This document shows, piece by piece, positions 52,268 to 61,396 of a stretch of 64,000 nt of DNA. The translations under genes were made by a program, and so were the position numbers. The notes under the pieces were generated by a model. The model ran no database searches. It saw nothing but the letters and a program-made list of their open reading frames with translations, and had not been told where the DNA came from. The stretch comes from an uncultured Flavobacteriales bacterium (GTDB lineage Bacteria; Bacteroidota; Bacteroidia; Flavobacteriales_E; Vicingaceae): contig CAJQOH010000035.1 in NCBI GenBank assembly GCA_905479915.1, forward strand, positions 24,741 to 88,740, in the 5' to 3' direction. Every line of letters begins with the position of its first letter. The stretch's first letter is position 1.

Positions 52268-55200
52268 TTATGCAGCCTTTAATGCTTTGATTCGTTTCAA
52301 TCTATCTTGCATAGCTGTAAATGCTTTTTTCAGGGTTTTGATTTTATCTAGTCCATCTGCAGCACTCTCTAATGTCTCTCCTTTTTTTGCCCGTCTTTTT
52401 GTTTTGGTTTTTGCTGCTTCACTACCATCATACACCATTAATTCAGTGAGTACTTTATCGTTCATGGAGGCAAATTGGGTTACTCGCTCTTTTGTTGTTT
52501 TAGGCTGATACCCCTTATCAATGCGTTCTTTAATAATCTCCTGAGCTTTCTCATTAACTGCATCTTGCCCAGTGCGTTCTTCTAAAATCTTCTGATTTTC
52601 TTCAATTTCTTTATTGATTTTTCCAACCACCTTGTCGTAATCGAAATTGATACCAAACCCTTTGGGTTCAAGTACCTGTTCTAAACCTCGTTTAAGCGTA
52701 GCATTGGCTTTTCTGACGGTATCGTAAATGGTTTGATCCCGATAGGTGGTTTCGGTATTTTCATCTTCTAAGTAATCTTTGTAGATCTTAAAGATGGTTT
52801 CAATCGTTCGGGCTTTTACTTGTATCGAGTTTCCATCTTTATCAATGGTCTTTTGTGGCTTGTAACGATTAACTGCTTTTTTAACTTGCTCAATGTTTTC
52901 ATTAAAATCAGTTCTCGCTTTTTTAATGTCATCTAATACTGATTGTTGATTTTTCAAACTATTAATGGTGTCTTGCAATTGCTCCCGTTCTTCCATTAAA
53001 ATCAATTCCGATAATGCGTGAGGGTCTGTAATCAATCCTGTTTTTAACTCTGATGGATTAAATTCTTCTAAATTGAGTGAATTGGTTTTACCTGCTCGAT
53101 ACCATATCTCATTGATACGGCTTGTTTTTTCTTCGAGTTTTTGAAAGATAAAGGTGTCCACACTATCTTCCATCAAAGGATTAACAATACGAATATTAGC
53201 ATGTCTGTTACCAAATCGCCAAATTCTACCTTCTAATTGCTTCACATCGGTTGGATTCCAGTCTAACCAACAATTGTACAATACCGTAGTTCTATTCTGC
53301 AGGTTGATGCCTTCTTTTATAGTGGCACTTCCAATAATAATTTTCATTGTTCCTGCCAAGAATTTTTCTTTAATTCCTTCTTTTTTAGCTGCACTCAATC
53401 CTCCTTTGATGATTCCTATCTCTTTTTCATCATAACCTATTTTCTTTACTAGGTATTCTTTAATGAGCGTAAAGAAATGTACTCCAGAATTCATATAAAT
53501 AACTTGTCCTGAAACAGGCTCATTCCGTTTTTCATGGAAACGTTTTACAGTTTGAATACATCCCATCACGTATTTTAATTTCGGAGAGCTGTCAATGTAT
53601 TCTTCGTAGCTTGGATTTTTATTGGGGTTACAGGCATAGAGATAGGGACTTAAAGCCAATTGTCTGGCAAAGGATAACCCCCTTAATATTCTTGCTCCTT
53701 CTTCTTCATCGTCAGACATATTAGATTCATTGAGGGATTCACCTTTGTTATCATCTGTTTTTTCTTCAAATCCCATTGGGTTCACACAAAAGTTGACTAG
53801 ACTCGTATTTCCTGTTACATAAGATTCTACATCTTTCATATAGTCAGCTTGGGTTGCTGTTAATGGTAAATTGGTGCTGATTTGTTGCTCAGGAGGAAGA
53901 GGGACTATTTTTTCTCCAATTTTCTGATTCATCATTGGCAACACAATCTTGTTGGGACGTTGAATGTTAGCATCTTCTCCTGTTTTGTAAGTAATGAACT
54001 TAAAAATGAGCGATTGCAAAGCAATGAGGTTCGCAAAACCCATCACAACTTCTTTCCGTTCGGGTTTCAACTTGGCATTGATGACCAATTGTAAACTTGT
54101 CTTAATGTAAGTGTCAAAGAATTCTTTGATGTTTTTAACGCCTGATTGTTCCAATTGCTGATAGCCAATCAATGCTAATATGGAGTAAATCTCCAATGGG
54201 CTATTGGTAAATGGGGTGGCGGTAAGGAGCAATACATTTCGCATATTGTTGTTGCGTAAGATGTATTGGCTAATCATAAATCCTCTGAGTGCGGTCATAG
54301 AGGGTTGTCCTGAATTAATTTGATAGGGAGCTTTATCTCTTTTAGAAGTATCTCCTTTTTGTTCGCCTTTGACTTGAGTAAAGGATTTCTTCATAGCATG
54401 AGCTTCATCGGTTACTAAGTAATCAAAACCAAGTTCCTCGATATTAACCGAAGCTCCTTTGATGCCTTTACCCATCATTTCTTCTATTTTTTCAAAAAGC
54501 TTTGCTTTGTCACGTTCTTCTTCTGTTCCTTGATTGAGTATGTCAAAAAGTTCAATACCTATATCTTTCCACGTTTCATCACTAAATGCCAAACGGTTAA
54601 AGCCTTCATAGGTGAGTACAGAAATGGTGTATTCCGGAACAGGTTTGATGTTTCCTTCTTTATCTCGAAGTTGGTCTAAATAGGATTCACCTAAATTGTA
54701 CAAATCCATTACCTGATACTGAGGTAATACTCCCGTTAAAGAAACTTTACCATTATCAATCACTCCCTGCAATTCGCCCAACCAGTTCTTATAAGTTTGA
54801 TTGGGAACAACAATAAAGGGGCGTTTACATTGTCCGCTCTCTAAAGCTTGTGCTACGGATAAGATAGCTGTCATGGTTTTACCAACGCCTACATCATAGG
54901 CAATACACCCTGAACCGTGAACACTGATAAATCCAATACCTTCTCGTTGTGCAGGACGAATAAAAAGTGGTTTATTTTTAAAAGTAGAACTGCACGTAAA
55001 GGCTACAGGTATTTTAAAATAGTTGATTTCCACATAGCCATTATAACGCTCATTCCATATTTGTTCAATAACGAGTTGATCTTCTCTTGTTAATCCTTCA
55101 GCTAGAAACTTAACAAAAAACGCATCGCCTTCTAATTTGGCATTTTGCTTCATACGAAGCTTTTCCTCTTTTTCGTAATAGCGTGGAGGCGTTTTGTTTT

Positions 55201-56593
55201 CTAAGTAGTACTGGATGATGTTCCAGTCACTCGACTTTTTAAAATCATCTTTAGGTTGTTTTTTTAACCACTCTTTGAACCCGTCTATTAAGCCTGTTTT
55301 TCCAGCTTCCCATTTCCCGGTGTTTTTATTGTATTCATTAAAAGATGTTCCATCAGTCAAACTTCCAATACGTATTTCATTGGCAAATGCTGCTGTAGGT
55401 TTAATAAACAAACGATTTTCTTGAGCAGGGTCGGATAGGGTTAATTTCGGTGGTTTTACATTTTCTAATCCTTGCCATTGCCTGTCGTATTGTTCTTGTC
55501 CGTGACTGGCTATGATAGTATCCTTTTCTGCTAAAAGCACTTGTTGTCTTTTATAAATGTTTTCAGCATAATAGAGGACACTAGGCATAAAGTCTCCTTT
55601 GTAGGAACATATCACTCCCTGTTTCAGCCATTTTGAGGTGTAATTTGCAATTTGACCTAGTGGCACAACATAGTCGGACCAACCATTCTTTTTGTTTAAG
55701 ATGACCGTTTCATCATTGTAGCCGTTAGTTTTACGCTTGTACCATACCCAAGCTTTAATTTCATCATCAGTAATGCCTTTATTGTATTGCTGCATGATGT
55801 CTTTGAAGGTGAATTTTGCATTTAGGTCAATGACTTCTTTTTCCCCATCAATAGTTTTAAGTTGTTTTTGAGCTTGCTTTTTCTTGGTAGCTTTAATAAC
55901 CGAAGCAACATTTTCTTGATGTATTTCTTCTGAGATAAATTGTTCTAAGGGCTCTTTCACATTGGATTCCAATGCTTCTACATGGTTTTTAGGAATGTTT
56001 ACTGTTGGAACATCAATTCCCTGCAGAGCATCATCCATTTTTCCTTTTACTTTGGTAACAGGTTTGTTGAAACGATTAGTGGTCTGATATTCCTCACCTA
56101 AAATTTTTGCAGGATTTTGTTTGAACCATTCATCACCGACCAAAACGGGCTGTTGTTTTGAGTCATCATTATCTAAAGTTTCAGGCTCTTTTTTTTGTGT
56201 TTTATTTTTCCAAAGACTTTCTACTTTTTCTTTGATGAGTTCAGGTTCAGCAAAAGCTATTTCATGGAAGTAATTATTGCTACCTCCTGAATAATCTTTT
56301 AAGTGGGTAATGGTTCTATACAGTACTTTATCTTGAAATCCATCTTTACTATAAGAAATGTAAACGCCTTGTTCGGATTCAATCATTCCCATTAGTGTTA
56401 AATCTCCACTTACGGCAACTCCTGCTTTATTAAAATTGACATTAAATTTGGTAAGCCCTAAATATTCAGCTAGTTCTTTAAAAGCCCTTTTTCCGAGTCT
56501 TCCGAATTTGTCTTTTACCTTGCCATCTTCCATATCTCCATCTATTGTTGAATAGTTGGAGATAAAATCTGCAAATTGTTGAAGTGCTTTCAT
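52268..56593 (-). CDS. Very large SNF2/DEAD-like helicase (split DarB-like partner)
   Basis: 1441 residues. Walker A-type motif YDVGVGKTMTAIL at about 564-576, TDEAHAMKK at about 727, TATPFTNSPLEIYSILALIG at about 855, and helicase C-terminal motifs with LEGRIWRFGN at about 1118 and downstream coiled coil to the end. The N-terminal 450 residues have no recognised domain. Bacteroidota elements and phages such as P1 (DarB) often encode methyltransferase-helicase proteins used against restriction or for DNA transfer; here the two parts are separate genes around a 73-residue protein. Full length, no frameshift. Confidence 0.8.
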   Translation of the reverse strand: MKALQQFADFISNYSTIDGDMEDGKVKDKFGRLGKRAFKELAEYLGLTKFNVNFNKAGVAVSGDLTLMGMIESEQGVYISYSKDGFQDKVLYRTITHLKDYSGGSNNYFHEIAFAEPELIKEKVESLWKNKTQKKEPETLDNDDSKQQPVLVGDEWFKQNPAKILGEEYQTTNRFNKPVTKVKGKMDDALQGIDVPTVNIPKNHVEALESNVKEPLEQFISEEIHQENVASVIKATKKKQAQKQLKTIDGEKEVIDLNAKFTFKDIMQQYNKGITDDEIKAWVWYKRKTNGYNDETVILNKKNGWSDYVVPLGQIANYTSKWLKQGVICSYKGDFMPSVLYYAENIYKRQQVLLAEKDTIIASHGQEQYDRQWQGLENVKPPKLTLSDPAQENRLFIKPTAAFANEIRIGSLTDGTSFNEYNKNTGKWEAGKTGLIDGFKEWLKKQPKDDFKKSSDWNIIQYYLENKTPPRYYEKEEKLRMKQNAKLEGDAFFVKFLAEGLTREDQLVIEQIWNERYNGYVEINYFKIPVAFTCSSTFKNKPLFIRPAQREGIGFISVHGSGCIAYDVGVGKTMTAILSVAQALESGQCKRPFIVVPNQTYKNWLGELQGVIDNGKVSLTGVLPQYQVMDLYNLGESYLDQLRDKEGNIKPVPEYTISVLTYEGFNRLAFSDETWKDIGIELFDILNQGTEEERDKAKLFEKIEEMMGKGIKGASVNIEELGFDYLVTDEAHAMKKSFTQVKGEQKGDTSKRDKAPYQINSGQPSMTALRGFMISQYILRNNNMRNVLLLTATPFTNSPLEIYSILALIGYQQLEQSGVKNIKEFFDTYIKTSLQLVINAKLKPERKEVVMGFANLIALQSLIFKFITYKTGEDANIQRPNKIVLPMMNQKIGEKIVPLPPEQQISTNLPLTATQADYMKDVESYVTGNTSLVNFCVNPMGFEEKTDDNKGESLNESNMSDDEEEGARILRGLSFARQLALSPYLYACNPNKNPSYEEYIDSSPKLKYVMGCIQTVKRFHEKRNEPVSGQVIYMNSGVHFFTLIKEYLVKKIGYDEKEIGIIKGGLSAAKKEGIKEKFLAGTMKIIIGSATIKEGINLQNRTTVLYNCWLDWNPTDVKQLEGRIWRFGNRHANIRIVNPLMEDSVDTFIFQKLEEKTSRINEIWYRAGKTNSLNLEEFNPSELKTGLITDPHALSELILMEEREQLQDTINSLKNQQSVLDDIKKARTDFNENIEQVKKAVNRYKPQKTIDKDGNSIQVKARTIETIFKIYKDYLEDENTETTYRDQTIYDTVRKANATLKRGLEQVLEPKGFGINFDYDKVVGKINKEIEENQKILEERTGQDAVNEKAQEIIKERIDKGYQPKTTKERVTQFASMNDKVLTELMVYDGSEAAKTKTKRRAKKGETLESAADGLDKIKTLKKAFTAMQDRLKRIKALKAA

Positions 56594-56707
56594 AATGATT
56601 GTTTTTTTTGTGTTTTCTTACCTGATATTTCTTCACTCATAATTTCATTCATTCATCTATCCGATTCACATCCTATTTCTGCAAATCATTTGTTACCTCT
56701 TGCTTTG

Positions 56708-56929
56708 TTAATCTCTTTCCTGGTGTGCAAACTCCTGCTCTATCAATGCAATGGCAGATCCTATGGGCATTGCTTCTTTTGCTACATACCGAATAATCAT
56801 TTCTTCGATTCTTGCATAGCCTTTTTCAGTGCTTTGCATTTCACATACAAAAGGCCATTTGTTGGCATCACAATCTTTTAATTCTTCTTTGATGAGTTCT
56901 TTTAGTTCGTTCAAATTATTTTTTGCCAT
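56708..56929 (-). CDS. Small protein (73 residues) between methyltransferase and helicase genes
   Basis: Acidic, helical, with a single Cys pair (DCDANKWPFVCEMQ). No recognised motif. It lies 11 bases after the methyltransferase gene and 114 before the helicase start, so it may link or regulate the two large proteins. Confidence 0.5.
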   Translation of the reverse strand: MAKNNLNELKELIKEELKDCDANKWPFVCEMQSTEKGYARIEEMIIRYVAKEAMPIGSAIALIEQEFAHQERD

Positions 56930-56940
56930 AATCTTAATTG

Positions 56941-59664
56941 TTATAATTTTTTAAACACCACGATGTCTGTACCTATATCAGTTGTTTTAAACACTCGTTC
57001 AGGTAATCGGTAAGCATCTATTAAATCTGCTTTTGCAGCAATATTTTCTTTGAGTTTATTGTATTTTGCTCCATTATTTAAAAAGGAACTTGGCACAATA
57101 AAAATGAGTAAGCCATTTTCTCGGAGTAGATCTAATCCCCTTGTAATGAAATATTGGTCATATTCGGTAGCTTTAGTCCATTTCTTTTCTCCCATACCTG
57201 CCCATTTACCTGAAAATTCCCCATAAGGAGGATTCCCGATTACCAGGTCATAGCGTGTATCTCCAAAATCATCTTTCAAATGCACATTACCTGCAAAAAA
57301 GAGAGTTTCAAATGGTTGCTGATAGATAGTAGCATGAGGAAACAAAATTTCTGCTATTCGATTGGAGTAGGGATTGATTTCATGCCCTACCACTTTTGCA
57401 TTTTCAGGAGTATATTTGATGAAATTTCCTATCCCACAAGCCGGTTCAAGCACATCTCCGTCTTTATATCCATATTTAATGGCAAGTCCCCACATTTTTT
57501 GTACAATTGCATCGGGAGTAAAATATTCATACAAAATGCCTTTGCCTTTAGCTCCTTGTTTAATCAATCCTCCACCTCCGGTATATTGTTTTAGATAGTT
57601 TTTATCTTCTTCGGTGTAAACATGATTCTCGCTGTCTTTTTCTACAATAAAGTCTTCAATGAGTACATTGAGTTCGTATTGATTGATTTTGCTTGTCTTT
57701 TTTGCCATTTGCTTTGGTTTTGAAGGTTTGTCCACCAATTTTTCCGCTGTCTCAAATAATTGGTTAATGAGCCATGCCATTACACCATCTTCTATTTTTT
57801 TTACTTCTCCTCCGGTAGCTTGTATTTGCCACAAATCATGGTCGACAATGATGTCATCCACATAAGAACGAATAATGCTTTTTTCTTTTTTTTCTTCGGA
57901 TTTACTTAGTGTGTCAAGAGGTTTTTTGCTACCTGAATAGGGTCTTCTTTCATTGAATACTTTTGATAAAGTTTTGAGAAGATTCTGTTGAAAGGCTAAG
58001 GACTGTTTGTTTAATTCGGTTAATAAAAGTTCCCTTAACCGACTTTGATGATAGGAAATGCCTTTAATGATTATTTGATTGACAGGGTGCGTTTCATCCT
58101 CTTCTTGCCAAAGAGCTGCTTCTAAATCTTTGATAATGTTGCTCGTTACTTCATTTTCGCCAAGTCGTTCAGGATGTTTTATCATATGTTGAATGGCTTT
58201 TTTGAGTTTATCTTTTGGCATAGTACTACCTCCATAGGTAAGGGCTTCTGAAAATGAAGTTAAACTGCTAATGAGCATTGTATTGTCCTTGTATACCTGA
58301 AAGAAGATTTTATCCTTGTCAGAACTAATGGTTGCTGATGCAACTGTTGGATTTTCTTTTCCATCAATGTCTAAATATTCTGATGGTTCAAGAGTTGTTT
58401 TTAATTTGTTGGGGTGTTCATTAATAAATTGTTGAAATGCTGCAATTGTTTTCTCATCTAAATTGCTCCATCCTTGATCGAGCTTGTATTGAGTATGAGA
58501 TGTTGTTTCTTCCTCTTTACTTAATTTGGAAACACCTTGTTCCTGAGTAAAGGTTTCAACAGCTATCAATGCTGTTTGGAGCATTTTATCCTTTCTAAAG
58601 TCGTTGTTTAGAATAGAATCATGGCTTTTAAGTTCTTTTTGAATCCTTTTATAGATTTGTTCAATAGCAACTTTAAGAGCTTCTTTTCTAGTTTTGTATT
58701 GTTCACTTATCTCACTTACTGGAGAGCTATGACCACTAAAATCTCCAAATTGTTTATGGGTATCGGTAGCCATTCGAAAATATCCATTCTCATCCTTTAC
58801 CATTGTAATACTTGCAGTGTATTTGGCACTTTTAGGAATAGGAATGTCTATGGTTTCATAATTTTTTCCGGCAGTATCCTTGGTGTAAACACCATTTTTG
58901 TTGGTTAATTGATTGGAAGATTCTTTAGCAGTTTCATATTCTTCTCCAATATTATCTTTTTGTTCTTCCAACAATTCAAAAGCTTTTGCTTTTTCCATCT
59001 CTTCATACTTCATCTTGTCCTGACTAAATTCAGGTCGCCTTTTGATGTAGGCTTGTGCTTTTGCTTCTGAGATTTGAAGGCTATCTATTTTGCCTTTACT
59101 GGAATAGACTACCCAGGTTGTTGATGAGGGAGTTGGAGTTTCTTTTAATGAACTCTCTTTTGGAGGTGTATGTTCTTCCAAGCCTGTAATGACTTTCCCT
59201 TCGACTAATAATTTTCTGACTTTCCGTTTAAATTTTCTTGGGCTAACATCAATAGCAATAAAATCGGATTGGTATTTTGATCTTCCATAATCAGTAGCAA
59301 TTGCAGTTGCCACTTTTAGATAAGAATCAAACACTACATAGTTGTCTTGCTGCTTATTTCCATCTTTAGTATATGAAATGGTTACATAACTAAATTTGTT
59401 ATGGTCGATATTTTCTTCTGATGGTTGAAATGAAGGTGTAATTAAAACACTTAAAGCATCTCTTTTTTTAAGTAATACTTCTTTTAGTTCTCCGGCATAA
59501 GTAATATAAGCAGGGTGCTGTGCAGCTGTCCACTTTAAGGGAACAAGAAATCCTTTTTTGAAACCATATGCTTTTAAGCGATGAGCCAATTCTTTTGGCA
59601 ATTCCTCGCTAAAGAGTAACTCAACACCTTTTGGTTTTTGACTGAAGGATATTTCAAGTTTCAT
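56941..59664 (-). CDS. Large N6-adenine DNA methyltransferase with extended N-terminal region
   Basis: 907 residues. The methyltransferase is confined to the last 230 residues: FTPDAIVQKMW at about 715, LEPACGIGNF (SAM motif I) at about 744 and NPPYGEF at about 809. The first 680 residues are polar with coiled-coil stretches and small repeats (IxISYTKDGNKQQDNYVVFDS type) but no known domain. It opens the minus-strand operon behind a palindrome array. Probably protects the element from restriction; splitting from the helicase is noted under that gene. Confidence 0.8.
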   Translation of the reverse strand: MKLEISFSQKPKGVELLFSEELPKELAHRLKAYGFKKGFLVPLKWTAAQHPAYITYAGELKEVLLKKRDALSVLITPSFQPSEENIDHNKFSYVTISYTKDGNKQQDNYVVFDSYLKVATAIATDYGRSKYQSDFIAIDVSPRKFKRKVRKLLVEGKVITGLEEHTPPKESSLKETPTPSSTTWVVYSSKGKIDSLQISEAKAQAYIKRRPEFSQDKMKYEEMEKAKAFELLEEQKDNIGEEYETAKESSNQLTNKNGVYTKDTAGKNYETIDIPIPKSAKYTASITMVKDENGYFRMATDTHKQFGDFSGHSSPVSEISEQYKTRKEALKVAIEQIYKRIQKELKSHDSILNNDFRKDKMLQTALIAVETFTQEQGVSKLSKEEETTSHTQYKLDQGWSNLDEKTIAAFQQFINEHPNKLKTTLEPSEYLDIDGKENPTVASATISSDKDKIFFQVYKDNTMLISSLTSFSEALTYGGSTMPKDKLKKAIQHMIKHPERLGENEVTSNIIKDLEAALWQEEDETHPVNQIIIKGISYHQSRLRELLLTELNKQSLAFQQNLLKTLSKVFNERRPYSGSKKPLDTLSKSEEKKEKSIIRSYVDDIIVDHDLWQIQATGGEVKKIEDGVMAWLINQLFETAEKLVDKPSKPKQMAKKTSKINQYELNVLIEDFIVEKDSENHVYTEEDKNYLKQYTGGGGLIKQGAKGKGILYEYFTPDAIVQKMWGLAIKYGYKDGDVLEPACGIGNFIKYTPENAKVVGHEINPYSNRIAEILFPHATIYQQPFETLFFAGNVHLKDDFGDTRYDLVIGNPPYGEFSGKWAGMGEKKWTKATEYDQYFITRGLDLLRENGLLIFIVPSSFLNNGAKYNKLKENIAAKADLIDAYRLPERVFKTTDIGTDIVVFKKL

Positions 59665-59739
59665 ATAAGAGGTTGTTTTTTAGTTGTAAAAAAACAGACC
59701 TCTTTAAAGGCAACGCTTTTTATTTGAAAAGAAAAGATC

Positions 59740-59868
59740 CACTATAGGGAAGCTTCTCGGTATTTTGTTTTAAACTTCCCTATAGTGAAGCCTATCTTTG
59801 TTTTATTTTATACGCCTCACTATAGTAAAGCTTCTTTTTACTTTTTTAAAGCAGGTATCTCTATAGTG
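59740..59868. repeat. Array of four CACTATAGTG-type palindromes spaced 38-41 bases
   Basis: Cores at 59740-59749 (CACTATAGGG), 59778-59787 (CCCTATAGTG), 59818-59827 (CACTATAGTA) and 59859-59868 (CTCTATAGTG), centre spacing 38, 40 and 41 bases. Most are extended by TTC/GAA-GC flanks (AAGCTTC, GAAGCCT). A fifth perfect core lies at 60074. The regular spacing of about four helical turns points to cooperative protein binding, such as iterons of a replication origin or an operator array for the downstream methyltransferase operon. Confidence 0.8.
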
Positions 59869-59928
59869 AGTTCTATTTGCTCAAAGTGAAGTAAAAGTAC
59901 AAGCAGCATTTTAATAATCCTTGGTCAA

Positions 59929-59946
59929 TTTTTGTACCTCGGTACA
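59929..59946. promoter_or_regulatory. Operator-like motif A, copy 2
   Basis: TTTTTGTACCTCGGTACA, identical to 28209-28226. Upstream of the methyltransferase/helicase/ATPase operon. Confidence 0.7.
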
Positions 59947-60039
59947 CTAAATTTGAACATCTATAAATAAATAATCACATAAACAACTGAATTTTAAATG
60001 ATTATAATTTACCTCTAGGGTCAATTGCAACTGATAAAG

Positions 60040-60056
60040 TCGGTACAAAACTTTTT
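60040..60056. promoter_or_regulatory. Operator-like motif B, copy 2
   Basis: TCGGTACAAAACTTTTT; one mismatch to 28266-28282. Motifs A and B are 111 bases apart here and 57 bases apart at 28.2 kb. Confidence 0.65.
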
Positions 60057-60065
60057 CATTTTATT

Positions 60066-60398
60066 TTAGGGTTCACTATAGTGAGGCTTCTTTTCATTTT
60101 TGGTTTGAATGCACTTAAAATCAGTAAATGCTAAAGGCAACAATTCAGATAAGAAAATACTATCCGGTTTTCCTTCTTTATTTTGCTGCAGCAAGATGAA
60201 ATTGATATCAAAAATAGAGCGAGTGACCTCATAATTTTGATCCTTAATTTTCCAAACTTCATCTTCTTTTAGTTCCAAATTGTGCTGTTGTAATTCACAA
60301 ATTAATGTTGCTAATTGATTCCCTTGGTTGATGTATTTTTGAAAATTTAGTAGTGCATGAATTATCATTTCACATTCTTTTTTATTGCTATTATCCAT
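60066..60398 (-). CDS. Small helical protein, unknown (110 residues)
   Basis: I start at the ATG at 60396-60398, directly after the upstream gene's stop, instead of an earlier codon inside that gene. Mostly helical, with Cys residues at 8, 33 and 94 and no membrane segment. The fifth CTATAG palindrome (60074-60083) lies within its last codons. It may regulate the neighbouring operon; no homologue recognised. Confidence 0.5.
   Translation of the reverse strand: MDNSNKKECEMIIHALLNFQKYINQGNQLATLICELQQHNLELKEDEVWKIKDQNYEVTRSIFDINFILLQQNKEGKPDSIFLSELLPLAFTDFKCIQTKNEKKPHYSEP
60074..60083. repeat. Fifth, perfect CACTATAGTG palindrome
   Basis: CACTATAGTG inside TTCACTATAGTGAGGCTTC. It lies in the 3' end of the 110-residue gene, about 215 bases from the four-copy array, and has the best palindrome of the set. 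Confidence 0.7.
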
Positions 60399-60399
60399 A

Positions 60400-60732
60400 T
60401 TAGTTTTTTGCAAATGAGGGGAGGATGAGTAATTCGGGAGCAAGTTTTTTGATGTGATATGCCCCCAATTTTTCCAAGTAATGTTGACATACTTTTGAGC
60501 AAACCATATTTAATTCTTGTTTGGTCACATAGTTAGCTAAAGCTCCCGATAATGCTTTGGATGATTTTTCATGATCGCAAATTATTTCCAGACCGTTGAT
60601 GTCGTTTACATTCCCCATTCTCATGACCAGGTTAATGACTTTAGGTAACATCAAGTTTGTTTTTAAGAACCATAGAAAATAAGGCTCTAATTCTTTATTT
60701 GTTTTCAACTGTTCAATTACTGTTTCGTTCAT
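60400..60732 (-). CDS. Small helical protein, unknown (110 residues)
   Basis: Mostly helical, Cys-containing (four cysteines), no membrane segment. Its start overlaps the upstream membrane/zinc-finger gene by 20 bases. No recognised family. Confidence 0.5.
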   Translation of the reverse strand: MNETVIEQLKTNKELEPYFLWFLKTNLMLPKVINLVMRMGNVNDINGLEIICDHEKSSKALSGALANYVTKQELNMVCSKVCQHYLEKLGAYHIKKLAPELLILPSFAKN

Positions 60733-61393
60733 CTTTTGGTTGATTTATTTTTTGTTTGAATTCAATTTGAGTTAATGCTGCAGCTCGTATTTCGTTTTGC
60801 TTTTCCCAATCTCCATACTTTTCAGGAAACCACTTGTCAGTTGCTTTGTGACCTGAAATATGTCCGTTTAATTTCTTAGGATTAGTTGCTCCTAATCCGC
60901 ATTGAGGACACAAATAGGCTTGCGGTTCTAAGCGGATGTCTTGTGCTAACATTGCGGTTACTTGTGCTACCTCTGTGCTTACTTGCGGTATGATTGCGGT
61001 AGCCTTATCTTGTTTCGCTTTTTTCTTCTCATAGTAGAATAAATGGCTAAAGCTAAAAATGGTAATGGGCAAAGTGGTGTGTACCAAAAAGATTCCATAA
61101 GTACTTTGATAAGGCAAAAATTGACCAATGAGTGCATGAGCAATCATTACCAATAAATAAAGAAATGCTATAACTAACCTTCCTTTAACTGTAAAGATGA
61201 GTATGGCCATATCTATCCCGATAGCATAGCACCACGCAAACCAAGGACTTTCGTATTGAGCATTGTTGTATGCAAATACTTTAAAGGAGGAGGCTACTTG
61301 TGGAATAAGCAAAAAACTTAGTGCCATTAACCAAAACCCTTCATGACTAATTAGAGATCCTAAACGTGAACCTTTCTTTTTCTTTGTTTCCAT
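60713..61393 (-). CDS. Four-helix membrane protein with C-terminal zinc finger
   Basis: 226 residues: about four membrane helices between residues 16 and 120 and a cytoplasmic C2H2-like zinc finger at about 159-185 (LCPQCG...LNGHISGH). The membrane part resembles DUF2637-type proteins of plasmids and conjugative elements; the fusion to a zinc finger is unusual and could tether DNA to the membrane. It overlaps the next gene by 20 bases and follows the glycosyltransferase gene by three bases. Confidence 0.65.
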   Translation of the reverse strand: METKKKKGSRLGSLISHEGFWLMALSFLLIPQVASSFKVFAYNNAQYESPWFAWCYAIGIDMAILIFTVKGRLVIAFLYLLVMIAHALIGQFLPYQSTYGIFLVHTTLPITIFSFSHLFYYEKKKAKQDKATAIIPQVSTEVAQVTAMLAQDIRLEPQAYLCPQCGLGATNPKKLNGHISGHKATDKWFPEKYGDWEKQNEIRAAALTQIEFKQKINQPKDERNSN

Positions 61394-61396
61394 AGT

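Noticed and set aside
59740..59827. T7-promoter-like strings (CTCACTATAG, CACTATAGGG)
   Set aside because: The cores are palindromic, occur in both orientations at about 40-base spacing and lack the upstream part of a T7 promoter. No single-subunit RNA polymerase gene is in the window.
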